From UBA8231 sp036011085 (lineage in GTDB: Bacteria > Latescibacterota > UBA2968 > UBA8231): 64,000 nt of DNA. The stretch covers positions 44,388-108,387 of the forward strand of contig DASCMS010000129.1 in the NCBI GenBank assembly GCA_036011085.1, written 5' to 3'. The notes beneath the pieces are model-generated. The model ran no database searches and was not told where the DNA came from. It saw only the letters and a list, made by a program, of their open reading frames with translations. The position numbers were made by a program, and so were the translations under genes. Each line of letters begins with the position of its first letter. Position 1 is the first letter of the stretch. Shown here piece after piece: positions 16,221 to 25,401 of this stretch.

Positions 16221-17564
16221 CTATTTGAACATCTTGCCGACGGCGTCCAGGGCCCCGGGCAGGGCGAAGACCACTGCCTTGTCCCCGGCCTGCATTTGCG
16301 TCGAGCCCGTGGGAATCTCGAACCGTTCGCCGTGCGTGACGGCGCCAATCAGGGCGTTGTCAGGGAACTTGAGCCCCATCAGCGGTTTGCGCGTGATCTT
16401 CGAGCCCTCACCGGCGATGAACTCGATGACGTGGGCGTCCAGCCCGGGAATCGTGGCGATGCCGGCCACCTGGCGATGCTGGATGAAGCGCAGCACGGCG
16501 TTGACCGTCAACAACTGCTTGCTGACCACCGAGTCGAGACCGATGGTGGGCATGATGGGCAGATAGTTGACCTTGTTCACCAGGGCCAGCGTACGCGGTA
16601 CCCGCAGATGTCTGGCCAGCAGGGTGGCGATGATGTTGTTCTCGTCATCTCCGGTGACCGCAACGAAGGCGTCCATGTCCATGAGGCCCTCGGTGGCGAG
16701 CAGATCGTAGTCGGTACCATCTCCCTGAATGACCAGAGTGTCGGGCAGAGCATCGGCGATCCCCCAGGCGCGTTCCACGTTGCTCTCTACGATCTTGACG
16801 TTGACGTCGTCGGCCAGCTGGCGGGCGATGAACTGACCGATGAGGCCGCCGCCGAGAACCATGATGTTGCTCACGGCCGTATCCTTCTGACCCGTCAACT
16901 CGATGAACTGATCACAATAGGATGGGTCGGCGACGACGTAGACCTGGTCGCCGGCGACGAGGACGTCTTTGCCGCCGGGAATCACAGTCTGCTGTTTGCG
17001 CTTGATGGCGGCGATCCGCACTGGCGGATGGTCGTGACGTTGCCCGAGCTCTTCAAGCGGCGTGCGCAACAGCGAGGAGTCGGCCCCGAGACGCACGCCC
17101 AGCAGGCGGATCCGGCCGTTGGCAAAGTCGTAGAGGTCGGTGGCACGAGCCTGTCGAATCAGGCGCACGACGGCGTCCGCCGTCTCGCGCTCGGGGTGGA
17201 TGACCTCGTCGACGCCGAGTTCCTCGTGCGTCAGGATGAAGTCGTCGGGCGAGAGCAGCTCGGGGTTGCGGATGCGGGCCACGGTGAAGCCGGCGCCCGC
17301 CTTCTTCGCCATGCGGCAGGCCAGCAGGTTGACGTCGTCTCGTGTCGTCATGGCGGCCACGACGTCGACATGGGCAATATTGGCCTGCTGCAGGATCCGC
17401 CACGAGGTGGCGTCCCCTTCGATCATCTGCGCGTCGAGCTGTTCTGCCGCCCGTCGGGCCCTGCGGCTGTCGACCTCGATGACGGAGACGTCATGTTGGT
17501 CCTGAGTCAGGCGGCGACACAACTCAAAGCCGATATCACCGGCGCCGATGACGAGGATCTTCAT
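16221..17564 (-). CDS. trkA: Trk potassium uptake regulatory protein
   Basis: 447-aa cytoplasmic NAD+/NADH-binding subunit made of two TrkA-N plus TrkA-C units. The first Rossmann motif is MKILVIGAGDIGFELCRRL at residue 1, the second IMVLGGGLIGQFIARQL near residue 235; each is followed by a TrkA-C domain (RIRLLGVRLGADSSLL; HVIEFIAGEGSKITRKPL). Full-length double-domain architecture as in E. coli TrkA. Divergent from the ClC gene with only 38 nt between starts. No strong ribosome site. Confidence 0.95.
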   Translation of the reverse strand: MKILVIGAGDIGFELCRRLTQDQHDVSVIEVDSRRARRAAEQLDAQMIEGDATSWRILQQANIAHVDVVAAMTTRDDVNLLACRMAKKAGAGFTVARIRNPELLSPDDFILTHEELGVDEVIHPERETADAVVRLIRQARATDLYDFANGRIRLLGVRLGADSSLLRTPLEELGQRHDHPPVRIAAIKRKQQTVIPGGKDVLVAGDQVYVVADPSYCDQFIELTGQKDTAVSNIMVLGGGLIGQFIARQLADDVNVKIVESNVERAWGIADALPDTLVIQGDGTDYDLLATEGLMDMDAFVAVTGDDENNIIATLLARHLRVPRTLALVNKVNYLPIMPTIGLDSVVSKQLLTVNAVLRFIQHRQVAGIATIPGLDAHVIEFIAGEGSKITRKPLMGLKFPDNALIGAVTHGERFEIPTGSTQMQAGDKAVVFALPGALDAVGKMFK

Positions 17565-17602
17565 GAGAGCAGACTCGCGGAAAAACTGCTAACATACCGA
17601 CC

Positions 17603-19411
17603 ATGTTGCAGCGAATCCAGCAGCTGCGCGAGGCTCTCGGCTTCGCCATCAGCACCCGTATCTTCCTCTACTCGGTACTGACAGGGACCATCGCCGGCGT
17701 CGCCGCGGTGATGTTCACCGCGGCCCTGGAACTGGCAAGATTCATCTGCACGGAGTGGGCCGCCGGATTCGAGCAGTTGCAGCCCCCCGGCGAGATCCGC
17801 TACGACTTTTCCGCCCTGGCCACGCCGGCCGATGAGAGTCGTCTGTGGCTGCTTTTGCTGCTGCCCGCCATCGGTGGTCTGGCCAGCGGCTGGCTGGCCT
17901 GGCGTTGGGCGCCTGAGGCGCGCGGGCCCGGTACCGGCGCCGTGATCGAGGCCTTTCACAACCACCGGGGCACGATCCGGCCCATCGTGGCCCCGGTGAA
18001 AGCGCTGACGACGATCATTACCCTGGCCACGGGCGGCGCGGCCGGCAAGGAAGGCCCCGTCATGCAGATCGGCGCCAGTCTCGGCAGCTGGCTGGGCACA
18101 CGTCTGGGTCTGTCGGCCGCCCATCGCCGGATTCTCCTGCTGGCCGGCTGCGCCGGTGGCCTGGGTGCCATCTTCCGCGCCCCTCTCGGCGGCGCCATCA
18201 CCTGTGTCGAGGTTCTCTATCGGGAGGATTTCGAGAGTGAGGCGCTGATCCCCTGCGTCACGTCCTCCATCGTCGCCTATTCGATCTACACCGGCATCTA
18301 CGGTTTCTCCCACACGTTCACTTTTCCCGATGTCATGCTCACCGATGCCCGGGAGCTGGCCGTCTATCTCGTGCTCGGCGCGGCCTGCGCGCTGGGTGGC
18401 ACACTCTACGTCAAGACCTTCTTCACAATGCGGGACCGTGTCTTTCGCCGGCTGAAACTGCCCGTCTGGCTGGTGCCGGGCGTCGGCGGTGCCCTTGTCG
18501 GTGTTCTGGCCCTGCTGGATCTGCGCATCCTGGGAGGCGGTTTCGGCGTGATCCAGAGTGTCGTCGATGGTGGTGTGGGACTGCAGGCCATGCTGGTCCT
18601 GGTCCTGCTGAAGATCCTGGCGACCTCCTGTACGGTGGGCAGCGGCGGCTCCGGCGGGGTCTTCGGGCCATCGCTGTTCATCGGTGCCATGCTGGGTGGT
18701 ATCGTCGGCACGGCAGGCCAGCAGCTGTTTCCGGACATCGCGCAGGTGCCGGCCGCCTACGTCGTGGTCGGCATGGGCAGTTTTCTCGCCGGTGTGGCCA
18801 ACACGCCCCTGGCGGCCCTCATCATCGTCACCGAGATGACGGGGAGTTATCATCTGTTGCCGGCACTGATGCTGGTGTCGGCCTTCGCTTTCCTGTTCAT
18901 GCGCCATGTGTCGATCTATGAGGACCAGGTGCAGAACAAGTTTCACTCTCCCGCCCATCTGAAGGACTTCACCGTCGACGTGCTGAAGAACCTGCGCGTC
19001 GGCGATGTCTACGAACGTCTGGAGAACACCTCCGACGCCGTGGTCACCAACGAGATGGCCTATTTCTCGCTGAATGCCCTGTCGAAACGACTCGGACACC
19101 TGCACTTCGTCGTCACCGACACCGACGGGCAGTTGCGCGGCATGATCCGGCTGGACGAACTCGAGCTGCCCGACGACGAGGCGCTGCGTAGCCTGATTCT
19201 GATCGAGGACATGCTGGTGGAAGAGGCGGCGCCGATTCTGGTCGATGACGATCTGCATACGGCACTGGAGAAGCTCCTGTCGAGTGGTTTCGACAAACTA
19301 CCGGTCGTAGCGGGTACCGACGCGACGCAGCGGTTTCTCGGGCATCTCGAATACAGCGACCTGCTGCGCCTCTACGACGAAGAGATGGCCCGCGTGGATC
19401 GCATGGACTGA
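17603..19411 (+). CDS. ClC-type chloride channel/antiporter with C-terminal CBS domains
   Basis: 602 aa. The membrane domain (about 1-450) carries GKEGPVMQIGASLG with the gating glutamate at residue 150 and GSGGSGGVFGPSLF near residue 350. The first anion-site motif is the variant RGPGTGAVIEAF instead of GSGIP. Two CBS modules follow (about 470-600), ending KLPVVAGTDATQRFLGHL, and may bind adenine nucleotides. Retention of the gating glutamate fits either an H+/Cl- exchanger or a channel. The start ATG has no ribosome site; TAACAT lies 7 nt upstream, compatible with a leaderless transcript (inference). Confidence 0.92.
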   Translation: MLQRIQQLREALGFAISTRIFLYSVLTGTIAGVAAVMFTAALELARFICTEWAAGFEQLQPPGEIRYDFSALATPADESRLWLLLLLPAIGGLASGWLAWRWAPEARGPGTGAVIEAFHNHRGTIRPIVAPVKALTTIITLATGGAAGKEGPVMQIGASLGSWLGTRLGLSAAHRRILLLAGCAGGLGAIFRAPLGGAITCVEVLYREDFESEALIPCVTSSIVAYSIYTGIYGFSHTFTFPDVMLTDARELAVYLVLGAACALGGTLYVKTFFTMRDRVFRRLKLPVWLVPGVGGALVGVLALLDLRILGGGFGVIQSVVDGGVGLQAMLVLVLLKILATSCTVGSGGSGGVFGPSLFIGAMLGGIVGTAGQQLFPDIAQVPAAYVVVGMGSFLAGVANTPLAALIIVTEMTGSYHLLPALMLVSAFAFLFMRHVSIYEDQVQNKFHSPAHLKDFTVDVLKNLRVGDVYERLENTSDAVVTNEMAYFSLNALSKRLGHLHFVVTDTDGQLRGMIRLDELELPDDEALRSLILIEDMLVEEAAPILVDDDLHTALEKLLSSGFDKLPVVAGTDATQRFLGHLEYSDLLRLYDEEMARVDRMD

Positions 19412-19412
19412 C

Positions 19413-21350
19413 GTGCCGACGCCACACCCGCACATCCTGATCACGGCAGGGGACAGTTCCGGCCTGCCCACCGTCGACGATCTGCGAATCGCCATCGAAG
19501 AACGGGGTGTCCGTCGCCGCATGTGGGGCGGGATTCGGAAGAGTGTCGAGGCCGTACTCGAGGCAGAACCCATCACGCCTTTCGACCCGCTGCCGGGCCG
19601 CTCGGCCGCCGACGTGACCCGTGGCAACCGTGACTATCTCGTCGTCGACGCCGCCGGGCAGCGAGTGACGAGGGCAGCCCTTGCGGCTTTGCTGACACAG
19701 GACCGGCGCTACGTCGAGATCGCCCTGCGGCAGATGGCGAGCCTGTTCGACTCAAGAGACTGGCATGAGTGGCAGGATATCTTTCATCGGGAGCGTTTCG
19801 ACCTGGACGCGGATCTGCGTACCGGGCAGCTGTCGCGCGACCTGTCGCTGGCCTACGACTGGATCCACGGGCAGCTGACGACCGGTGAACGGCGCCAGGT
19901 GGTGGAGGGCATCGACCGTTGTGGCATCCAGCCCTATCTGCGTGCTGTCGACGCGGAGGCCTGGTGGCTGCAGCGGATGAACAACTGGACCACCGTCATC
20001 GTCGGTGGTCTGGGAATTTGTGGTATGGCTCTGGCAGAGGACCACCCGCAGTCGACACGCCTGGTCGACATGTCGCGTCAGACCATGACGCAGTACCTCG
20101 AACACTACGGTTCGCACGGCGAATTCAACGAGAATCCCACCTACGCCAATTCCTCCTTCCTGCCCGTCCTCTACTTTTCCGCCCTGCGCTGCCACGATGA
20201 CGTGGACGACATCCCGCCACCGATCGCCGCCCTGCGCCGGCACGCCTACTGGTGCCTCTACGCCACCGCACCTCCCGGGCACCTGGTGTCCTTCGGCGAC
20301 GGCGGGCCCGAGTACCCGGCCCTGACCAGCTTCATTGCCGCCGTGGCGGCGGCCACGGCGGACCCGGTGCTGCAGTGGTTCTATCTGCAGTACGGAGAGC
20401 CGCCGCGGTTTCCCGTGTGGGAGCTGCTGTGGCTGGACGGCGACCTGGCTCCCCGGGCGCCGACGCCGGAGATCCTGCCACTCGGCCGCGCGTACCAGGC
20501 ACACTCCGGTCTGATCAGCAGCCGCACCAGCTGGGATCCACAGAGCACCGAGTGTGTCGTGTTCGGTAAAGCCGGACACGGCGGCGTCAACCACTCACAT
20601 CCCGACGGCGGCCAGATCGAGATTCAGGGCTACGCCCGACGACTCATCGTCGACCTCGGGTCGGTCCCCTATCCGGCCGACAACGCCCGAAGGTACTATC
20701 ACTTCAGCAGCGACGGACACAACCAGCTCACCATCGGCACTCGGGCGCAGACCTGGAACGACGACCCAGCCCACCGGGCCCGGTGTACGGCCAGCGGCTT
20801 CGACAACGATCGTGGCGGCTGGTGGCGGATTGACCTGACAGCCCTGCACGAGGGCGCCCACAGTGTGACCCGCACCGTCGTGCACCTGCACCCGGGTATC
20901 GTCGTCGTCGTCGACGCCGCCAGGCTGGCCATCACCGAGCCCTGTCGGCTGCGCTGGCATCCGGCGCTGGAGGCTCACCTGGGTACGAAGGGTCGGTTCC
21001 GGGTCGTTAACGGCGAGGCCCGGCTCGACGCCGGCGTCGAGTTGGCTGACGGCACGCCGGTGACGCTGACCCCGGGACGGCATGAGTACCGTGCCCCCTG
21101 GGACCGGGATCGCATGGACAACCCCATGCCGCAGCGGCGCGAGCCCTACCTGGATGCTGTCGTGGCAGCGACGCAGGTCTGTTTCGTCAGCCTCTTTGCC
21201 GTATCCCGGGCCAGTGATCCAGCCGTCGACTGGGAGCGGGTCGATGACGGTTGGTGCCGCCTGGACGTATCGGTGACTGTCGCCGACGGCCGCCTGTGTG
21301 TCCGCACGCCGCGGGCACTCTGGGACGTCGGCCTGGCGGCCATCCCGTAG
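19413..21350 (+). CDS. Heparinase II/III-like polysaccharide lyase
   Basis: 645 aa. The N-terminal alpha/alpha-toroid region contains RMNNWTTVIVGGLGICG and FNENPTYANSSFLPV; a C-terminal beta-sandwich (about 350-640) contains GHGGVNHSHPDGGQIEI with the His/Asp cluster of heparinase II/III-type lyases. Such enzymes cleave uronic-acid-containing polysaccharides by beta-elimination. No signal peptide is evident, so it may act on imported oligosaccharides. GTG start at 19413 is 1 nt after the ClC stop. Convergent with the symporter gene 20 nt downstream. Substrate unknown. Confidence 0.83.
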   Translation: MPTPHPHILITAGDSSGLPTVDDLRIAIEERGVRRRMWGGIRKSVEAVLEAEPITPFDPLPGRSAADVTRGNRDYLVVDAAGQRVTRAALAALLTQDRRYVEIALRQMASLFDSRDWHEWQDIFHRERFDLDADLRTGQLSRDLSLAYDWIHGQLTTGERRQVVEGIDRCGIQPYLRAVDAEAWWLQRMNNWTTVIVGGLGICGMALAEDHPQSTRLVDMSRQTMTQYLEHYGSHGEFNENPTYANSSFLPVLYFSALRCHDDVDDIPPPIAALRRHAYWCLYATAPPGHLVSFGDGGPEYPALTSFIAAVAAATADPVLQWFYLQYGEPPRFPVWELLWLDGDLAPRAPTPEILPLGRAYQAHSGLISSRTSWDPQSTECVVFGKAGHGGVNHSHPDGGQIEIQGYARRLIVDLGSVPYPADNARRYYHFSSDGHNQLTIGTRAQTWNDDPAHRARCTASGFDNDRGGWWRIDLTALHEGAHSVTRTVVHLHPGIVVVVDAARLAITEPCRLRWHPALEAHLGTKGRFRVVNGEARLDAGVELADGTPVTLTPGRHEYRAPWDRDRMDNPMPQRREPYLDAVVAATQVCFVSLFAVSRASDPAVDWERVDDGWCRLDVSVTVADGRLCVRTPRALWDVGLAAIP

Positions 21351-21370
21351 AGCGCCATCGCCGGCGGATC

Positions 21371-23374
21371 TCAGCTGCTCTGCGTTTCTCCCGGCTTCAG
21401 CTCGTAGTCGTGATCGCGCACGGTACCGTCGTCGGCGAAGTCACGCTTGGCTGCCTGCAGATCGCGATACAGGGTTACCAGGTCCTTCACCCCACCGATC
21501 GACAGCCACACCATGACGATGAACGACGTGGCGATGAAGAACATGGCGTTGACATAGTAGTGGTAGGTCGCCCAGCCTTCCTTGCTGATGCCGACGGTGT
21601 AGACGGTGATCGTCATGCCGATCCAGAGCAGGAAGAACAGCAGCGATTTCACGATCGTAATGCCATAGATGATCTTGTCGCCACGGGTGAACTCCTCGGT
21701 GATGCCCAGGGCCGCCTTCCAGTTCCACACACGTTTTTCATCGCGACCACCGGTGGCCAGGCGATCGCTGGCGACGACGAATTCCCCGCGGTGCAAAAGC
21801 TTATCGAGGTTGAACACGTGTCGGTCCGACAGCGAGAAGATCACGTAGAGGGACCAGCCTACCAGCATGGCAAAGAAACTCACCTCCTGGCCCGTGAGGA
21901 AGAATTCAACGCCGTACCAGTCTTCGCAATAGTGTTCGAGGACCATGCCGGTGGTGGCCAGCAGAGAGCCGGCGGTGAGGGCCGCATAGGCCCCGCGCGC
22001 CGTACCCCAGCTGGTGTAGAGGCCACCGACGATGACGACCCCAGCGCCGCCGACCCAGAAGGCGCCGGTGAGGGCGAAGAACAGCAGGATGTCCTGCGTC
22101 TGCCGGTAGAGGGAGGAGAACAGAAAGATGAACACGGCCACACCGAAGATGGAGAAGCGCAACAGACGCATGTGCCGTTTGGCGTCGAGTTCCTTGCCCG
22201 ACCACGGCAGGTAGATATCCTGAATGAAGATGGAGCCCCACGAGTGCAGGTAGGTATCGTGGGTGGAGATGAAGGCGGCGAACATGACGGCGGCGAAGGC
22301 CCCCATCAGTCCCACCGGCATGTAGAGAGTCATCGTCAGGGGGGTCGTCATCTGATCCCGGACCTGCTCGTCGGGAATCTGATCGAGAACGCTCTGTACC
22401 CGTGCCGCAAAATCAGCGTAGTCGGGATGGTGCATGATGGTGTAGGCCACCAGCGGCATCAGTGTCAGCGCCCAGAGCATCGCCCATCCACGGTAGCTGC
22501 CCAGCACACCGGCCATCTTGGCCTCGTGGGGGCTCTTGGCCGACACGTGGTAGGCCTGTGAGCCCTGCCAGGCCATGCGGTTGATGACCATGCCGAAAAG
22601 GCCGATGAGAAAGTACCAGGCGTTGAAGCCCTTCACGTCGGCCGCGTCGAAGGGATCGAGTAGAGACTTGCCCGGCTCGGCGATCTGCAGACCCTCGAAC
22701 ACCGTGGCCAGAGGGAACTTGATCAGCAGCAGGACGAGGATCGTGATGAGGACGATGTTGACGAAGAAGGACTGGAAGAAGTCGGTGACCAGCACGGCGA
22801 TCTGGCCGCCGGCGAAGGTGAAGTAGAGAGACAGTCCCAGCAGAATGACGAGCAGTGTATGGTAGGTGGGCAGCAGGAGGACGCCGAACAGGTAGAAGTC
22901 GTCCGGCAGTCCGCAGTAATGCATGAAGAAGTTGGCGCCCACCGAAGGGAAGATGCCGAAGTTGATGATCCCGGAGATCCAGCAGATGGTGGCCGCGTAG
23001 ATGCGGAAGTTGCGGCCGTAACGCATCTCAAAAAACTGTGCCAGCGTCAGTGACCGGGTCTCGCGGAAGCGGTAGACGACCCAACCTGTGAGCATCATGA
23101 TCAGGGCGATCGGCGCCTGCAGCTGTTCCCACCAGTTCGGCGCGAACCCGGCTTTGTAGACCATCTGGAAGCGGGCCACGATCGACACAGCACCGAGTCC
23201 GGCCACCCCCTCGGCCAGGGTCAACAGGTAACGGCCGGCAAGGCGATTGGCCGCCAGGAAGTCGCTGGTGGACTGGGTGTACTTCTTCGTCGCCCGGGCG
23301 ATACCGATGAAGAACACTGCCATCAGGCCGACGACGACCCAATCGATCCAGTGCATGGTCTGCACTTCAGACAT
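21371..23374 (-). CDS. Sodium:solute symporter (SSS family)
   Basis: 667-aa membrane protein with about 14-15 helices and the SSS pattern: ARATKKYTQSTSDFLAANRL at the N-terminus, then GQIAVLVTDFFQSFF, NRMAWQGSQAYHVSAKSP and MFAAFISTHDTYLHSWGSIF. Family members import sugars, sugar acids, myo-inositol, proline and similar solutes with Na+. ATG 23374 was chosen for its GGGAG ribosome site; it overlaps the preceding oxidoreductase gene by 8 nt. As the last gene of the dehydratase/oxidoreductase string it probably imports their substrate. Confidence 0.92.
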   Translation of the reverse strand: MSEVQTMHWIDWVVVGLMAVFFIGIARATKKYTQSTSDFLAANRLAGRYLLTLAEGVAGLGAVSIVARFQMVYKAGFAPNWWEQLQAPIALIMMLTGWVVYRFRETRSLTLAQFFEMRYGRNFRIYAATICWISGIINFGIFPSVGANFFMHYCGLPDDFYLFGVLLLPTYHTLLVILLGLSLYFTFAGGQIAVLVTDFFQSFFVNIVLITILVLLLIKFPLATVFEGLQIAEPGKSLLDPFDAADVKGFNAWYFLIGLFGMVINRMAWQGSQAYHVSAKSPHEAKMAGVLGSYRGWAMLWALTLMPLVAYTIMHHPDYADFAARVQSVLDQIPDEQVRDQMTTPLTMTLYMPVGLMGAFAAVMFAAFISTHDTYLHSWGSIFIQDIYLPWSGKELDAKRHMRLLRFSIFGVAVFIFLFSSLYRQTQDILLFFALTGAFWVGGAGVVIVGGLYTSWGTARGAYAALTAGSLLATTGMVLEHYCEDWYGVEFFLTGQEVSFFAMLVGWSLYVIFSLSDRHVFNLDKLLHRGEFVVASDRLATGGRDEKRVWNWKAALGITEEFTRGDKIIYGITIVKSLLFFLLWIGMTITVYTVGISKEGWATYHYYVNAMFFIATSFIVMVWLSIGGVKDLVTLYRDLQAAKRDFADDGTVRDHDYELKPGETQSS

Positions 23375-24224
23375 CAGCAAACTCCCTTTGTGCCGCCGGG
23401 TGGTTGGCGGCATCGAGGATGCACCGAACGGCCAGACTCTCTTCTCGGGGCACGTTGGCCTGGCCGCTTTCGAACAGCGTCAGAAAAGCGCGGGCCGTGT
23501 CGAGAAAGATCTGCCCCGAATCGACGGCGAGAAAACGCGTCTCCGTCGCCGTCGTCACTGAGGCGGCGTAGGGAGTGGTGCTGCCATCGGTGTGTACGTG
23601 TACGATGGCGGTGACCCCATCGTTCCACTCCAGCAGCAGGCGCGTGCGTGGCTCATCGCCCCAACGCTGCAGCCGGAGCACTCCGGGCCCCAGACAACTG
23701 ACGACGAGTTCCACCGGATGGATGGCGTATTCTTCAAAAGAGCTGCCACCGCCCCAGGCGACGATATGGCGCACCGAATCCCGCCCGACGCCGGACACGT
23801 AGTCCTGGACAGCGGTATAACGCAGGGCCGACGTGGTCTGCACGGCGACGCCATGCCGATCGGCGAGGGCGAAGAGCGCCTCGGCCGTGGCCCGATCAGG
23901 GGCGAAGGTCTTGTCCACATAGGTCGATTTCCCGCAAGGGAATACCGCGCCGCACAGATCCAGATGGGTCTCCGGATTCGACGGCGCCAGAACGACATAG
24001 TGGTCGACATGCTCGTCGAGACCGGACACATCGTCGAACCAGGCAACTTCGTTCTGCCGCGCCCACAGCCTGCTGGGTTCGGCCTCCGACGCCGTGCACC
24101 CGGCGACGGTGAAGCCGAGTTCGGCCAGTTCACCGCGCAGGAGCTTCAGGTAGACGTCGGCGTGGTAGTTATCCAGCCGGAAGTCGACGAAACCGATGCG
24201 TCCACCCATCGAAGGATCAGCCAT
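23367..24224 (-). CDS. Atypical Gfo/Idh/MocA-like oxidoreductase
   Basis: 285 aa. Domain order resembles Gfo/Idh/MocA proteins, but the glycine loop is replaced (RIGFVDFRLDNYHADVYL) and the EKP catalytic-Lys motif reads TYVDKTFAPD, keeping a Lys. A WGGGSSFEEYAIHPVELV block parallels the family His region. The start ATG 24224 overlaps the previous stop by 8 nt (ATGGCTGA); ATG 24209 is an alternative. It lies between another oxidoreductase and the symporter. Whether it binds NAD(P) is doubtful. Confidence 0.75.
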   Translation of the reverse strand: MADPSMGGRIGFVDFRLDNYHADVYLKLLRGELAELGFTVAGCTASEAEPSRLWARQNEVAWFDDVSGLDEHVDHYVVLAPSNPETHLDLCGAVFPCGKSTYVDKTFAPDRATAEALFALADRHGVAVQTTSALRYTAVQDYVSGVGRDSVRHIVAWGGGSSFEEYAIHPVELVVSCLGPGVLRLQRWGDEPRTRLLLEWNDGVTAIVHVHTDGSTTPYAASVTTATETRFLAVDSGQIFLDTARAFLTLFESGQANVPREESLAVRCILDAANHPAAQREFADV

Positions 24225-25401
24225 CGGCGCCGACCTGACGGACCTCGACGAAGCCACCGCCGCCGGCTGACTGGCGCGCGGCCAGACAGGCGTATACCGA
24301 CTGCAGGCCCGTCTCGATCGGTGTACGCGAGGACCGCGAACCGTGTACGACACCGAGGAAGTCGTCGGCCAGGGCGATGTCACCGCCGAAGTGGCTCATG
24401 TCCCCACCGGCCCGCTCGGTGGCAGAAAACGGATGGTGGTGACGGACGCGCTTCAGTTCGTTGGTGTACCAGTCGAAGCCGACGGTACCGTCGTAGCCAC
24501 TGACCGTGGCCCCGCGGGCGCCGGCATCCCGTCGGGCGTAGAACACCTGCGAGTAGACACCGTGACTGCCGTCGGCGAATTCCAGCAGAGCGCTGGAGCA
24601 GTCTTCGTTGAGACGCTCGCCGGAGCCACAGTCGAGACTGAACAGACACGGGTGATCGGCCGCCGAGCCGCCGGAACTGTTGCGGCGCCGGTTTTCGGGA
24701 CTCTCGGGACAGGTGGCGGTGTCGTCGCACTGAGAGCACCGCAGGCCGGCGGGTCTGTCACCGCCGAAGATGCGCCCTCTTGTGGCGGTGGCGGCGATCC
24801 GGGTCACGGATTGACCCATGAGATACATCAGGTAGTCGAAATCGTGGGTCGCCTTCTGCAGAAACAGCCCCCCGGTGACGTCGTAGTCGCGATAGGCCTG
24901 CTCCCAGTAGACGGTGCCGTAGGGCACATAATTGACGGCGTTCACATGCAGTGGCTCACCCACGGCGCCGGCCTCGATGTACTGTCGTGCAAGATCGCAC
25001 AGGGGGGAGACACGCAGAGGAAAACTGACGACCACCGGGCAACGCGCCCTTTCAAAGGCGCACTCCAGCTCTACGGCCTGCTCCATGGTGACAGCCACCG
25101 GTTTTTCGAGACACAGCGGTACGTCGAAGGCTGCCAGCTCGCCGGCAATGGCGGCGTGCAGGTTGCACCGGGTGCCGACGGCGACGGCATCCAGGTCGGC
25201 GGCGCGCATCATGGATTCGACACTCTCATAGAACACGACATCGTCGCGGTCGCATTCGGCCAATCGATCTCGTGCGCCACTCTCGTCGGGATCGACGACG
25301 GCCACCACGCGCAGGTCGGGATCGATCTGGCGGAAGGGTCCGCAGATCATTCCGTGGATGCGGCTGCCATAGCCGACGACACCGATTCGCGTCAACGCCA
25401 C
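24217..25401 (-). CDS. Gfo/Idh/MocA oxidoreductase with Cys-rich insertion
   Basis: 394 aa. Rossmann motif RIGVVGYGSRIHGMICGPF, catalytic motif CLEKPVAVT, and GGLFLQKATHDFDYLMYLMG with the Lys/His/Asp block. An insertion around residues 215-260 contains CSQCDDTATCPES and CLFSLDC, five cysteines that could hold a metal; such Cys-rich loops recur in a subfamily of these proteins. GTG 25401 overlaps the dehydratase stop by 10 nt; an in-frame TTG at 25395 would give a 4-nt overlap. Likely acts on the same sugar acid as its neighbours. Confidence 0.85.
   Translation of the reverse strand: MALTRIGVVGYGSRIHGMICGPFRQIDPDLRVVAVVDPDESGARDRLAECDRDDVVFYESVESMMRAADLDAVAVGTRCNLHAAIAGELAAFDVPLCLEKPVAVTMEQAVELECAFERARCPVVVSFPLRVSPLCDLARQYIEAGAVGEPLHVNAVNYVPYGTVYWEQAYRDYDVTGGLFLQKATHDFDYLMYLMGQSVTRIAATATRGRIFGGDRPAGLRCSQCDDTATCPESPENRRRNSSGGSAADHPCLFSLDCGSGERLNEDCSSALLEFADGSHGVYSQVFYARRDAGARGATVSGYDGTVGFDWYTNELKRVRHHHPFSATERAGGDMSHFGGDIALADDFLGVVHGSRSSRTPIETGLQSVYACLAARQSAGGGGFVEVRQVGADG

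Noticed and set aside
17561..19258. 565-codon minus-strand frame across the ClC gene
   Set aside because: Composition rich in Gln/Asp/His typical of antisense; ClC filter motifs prove the plus strand.
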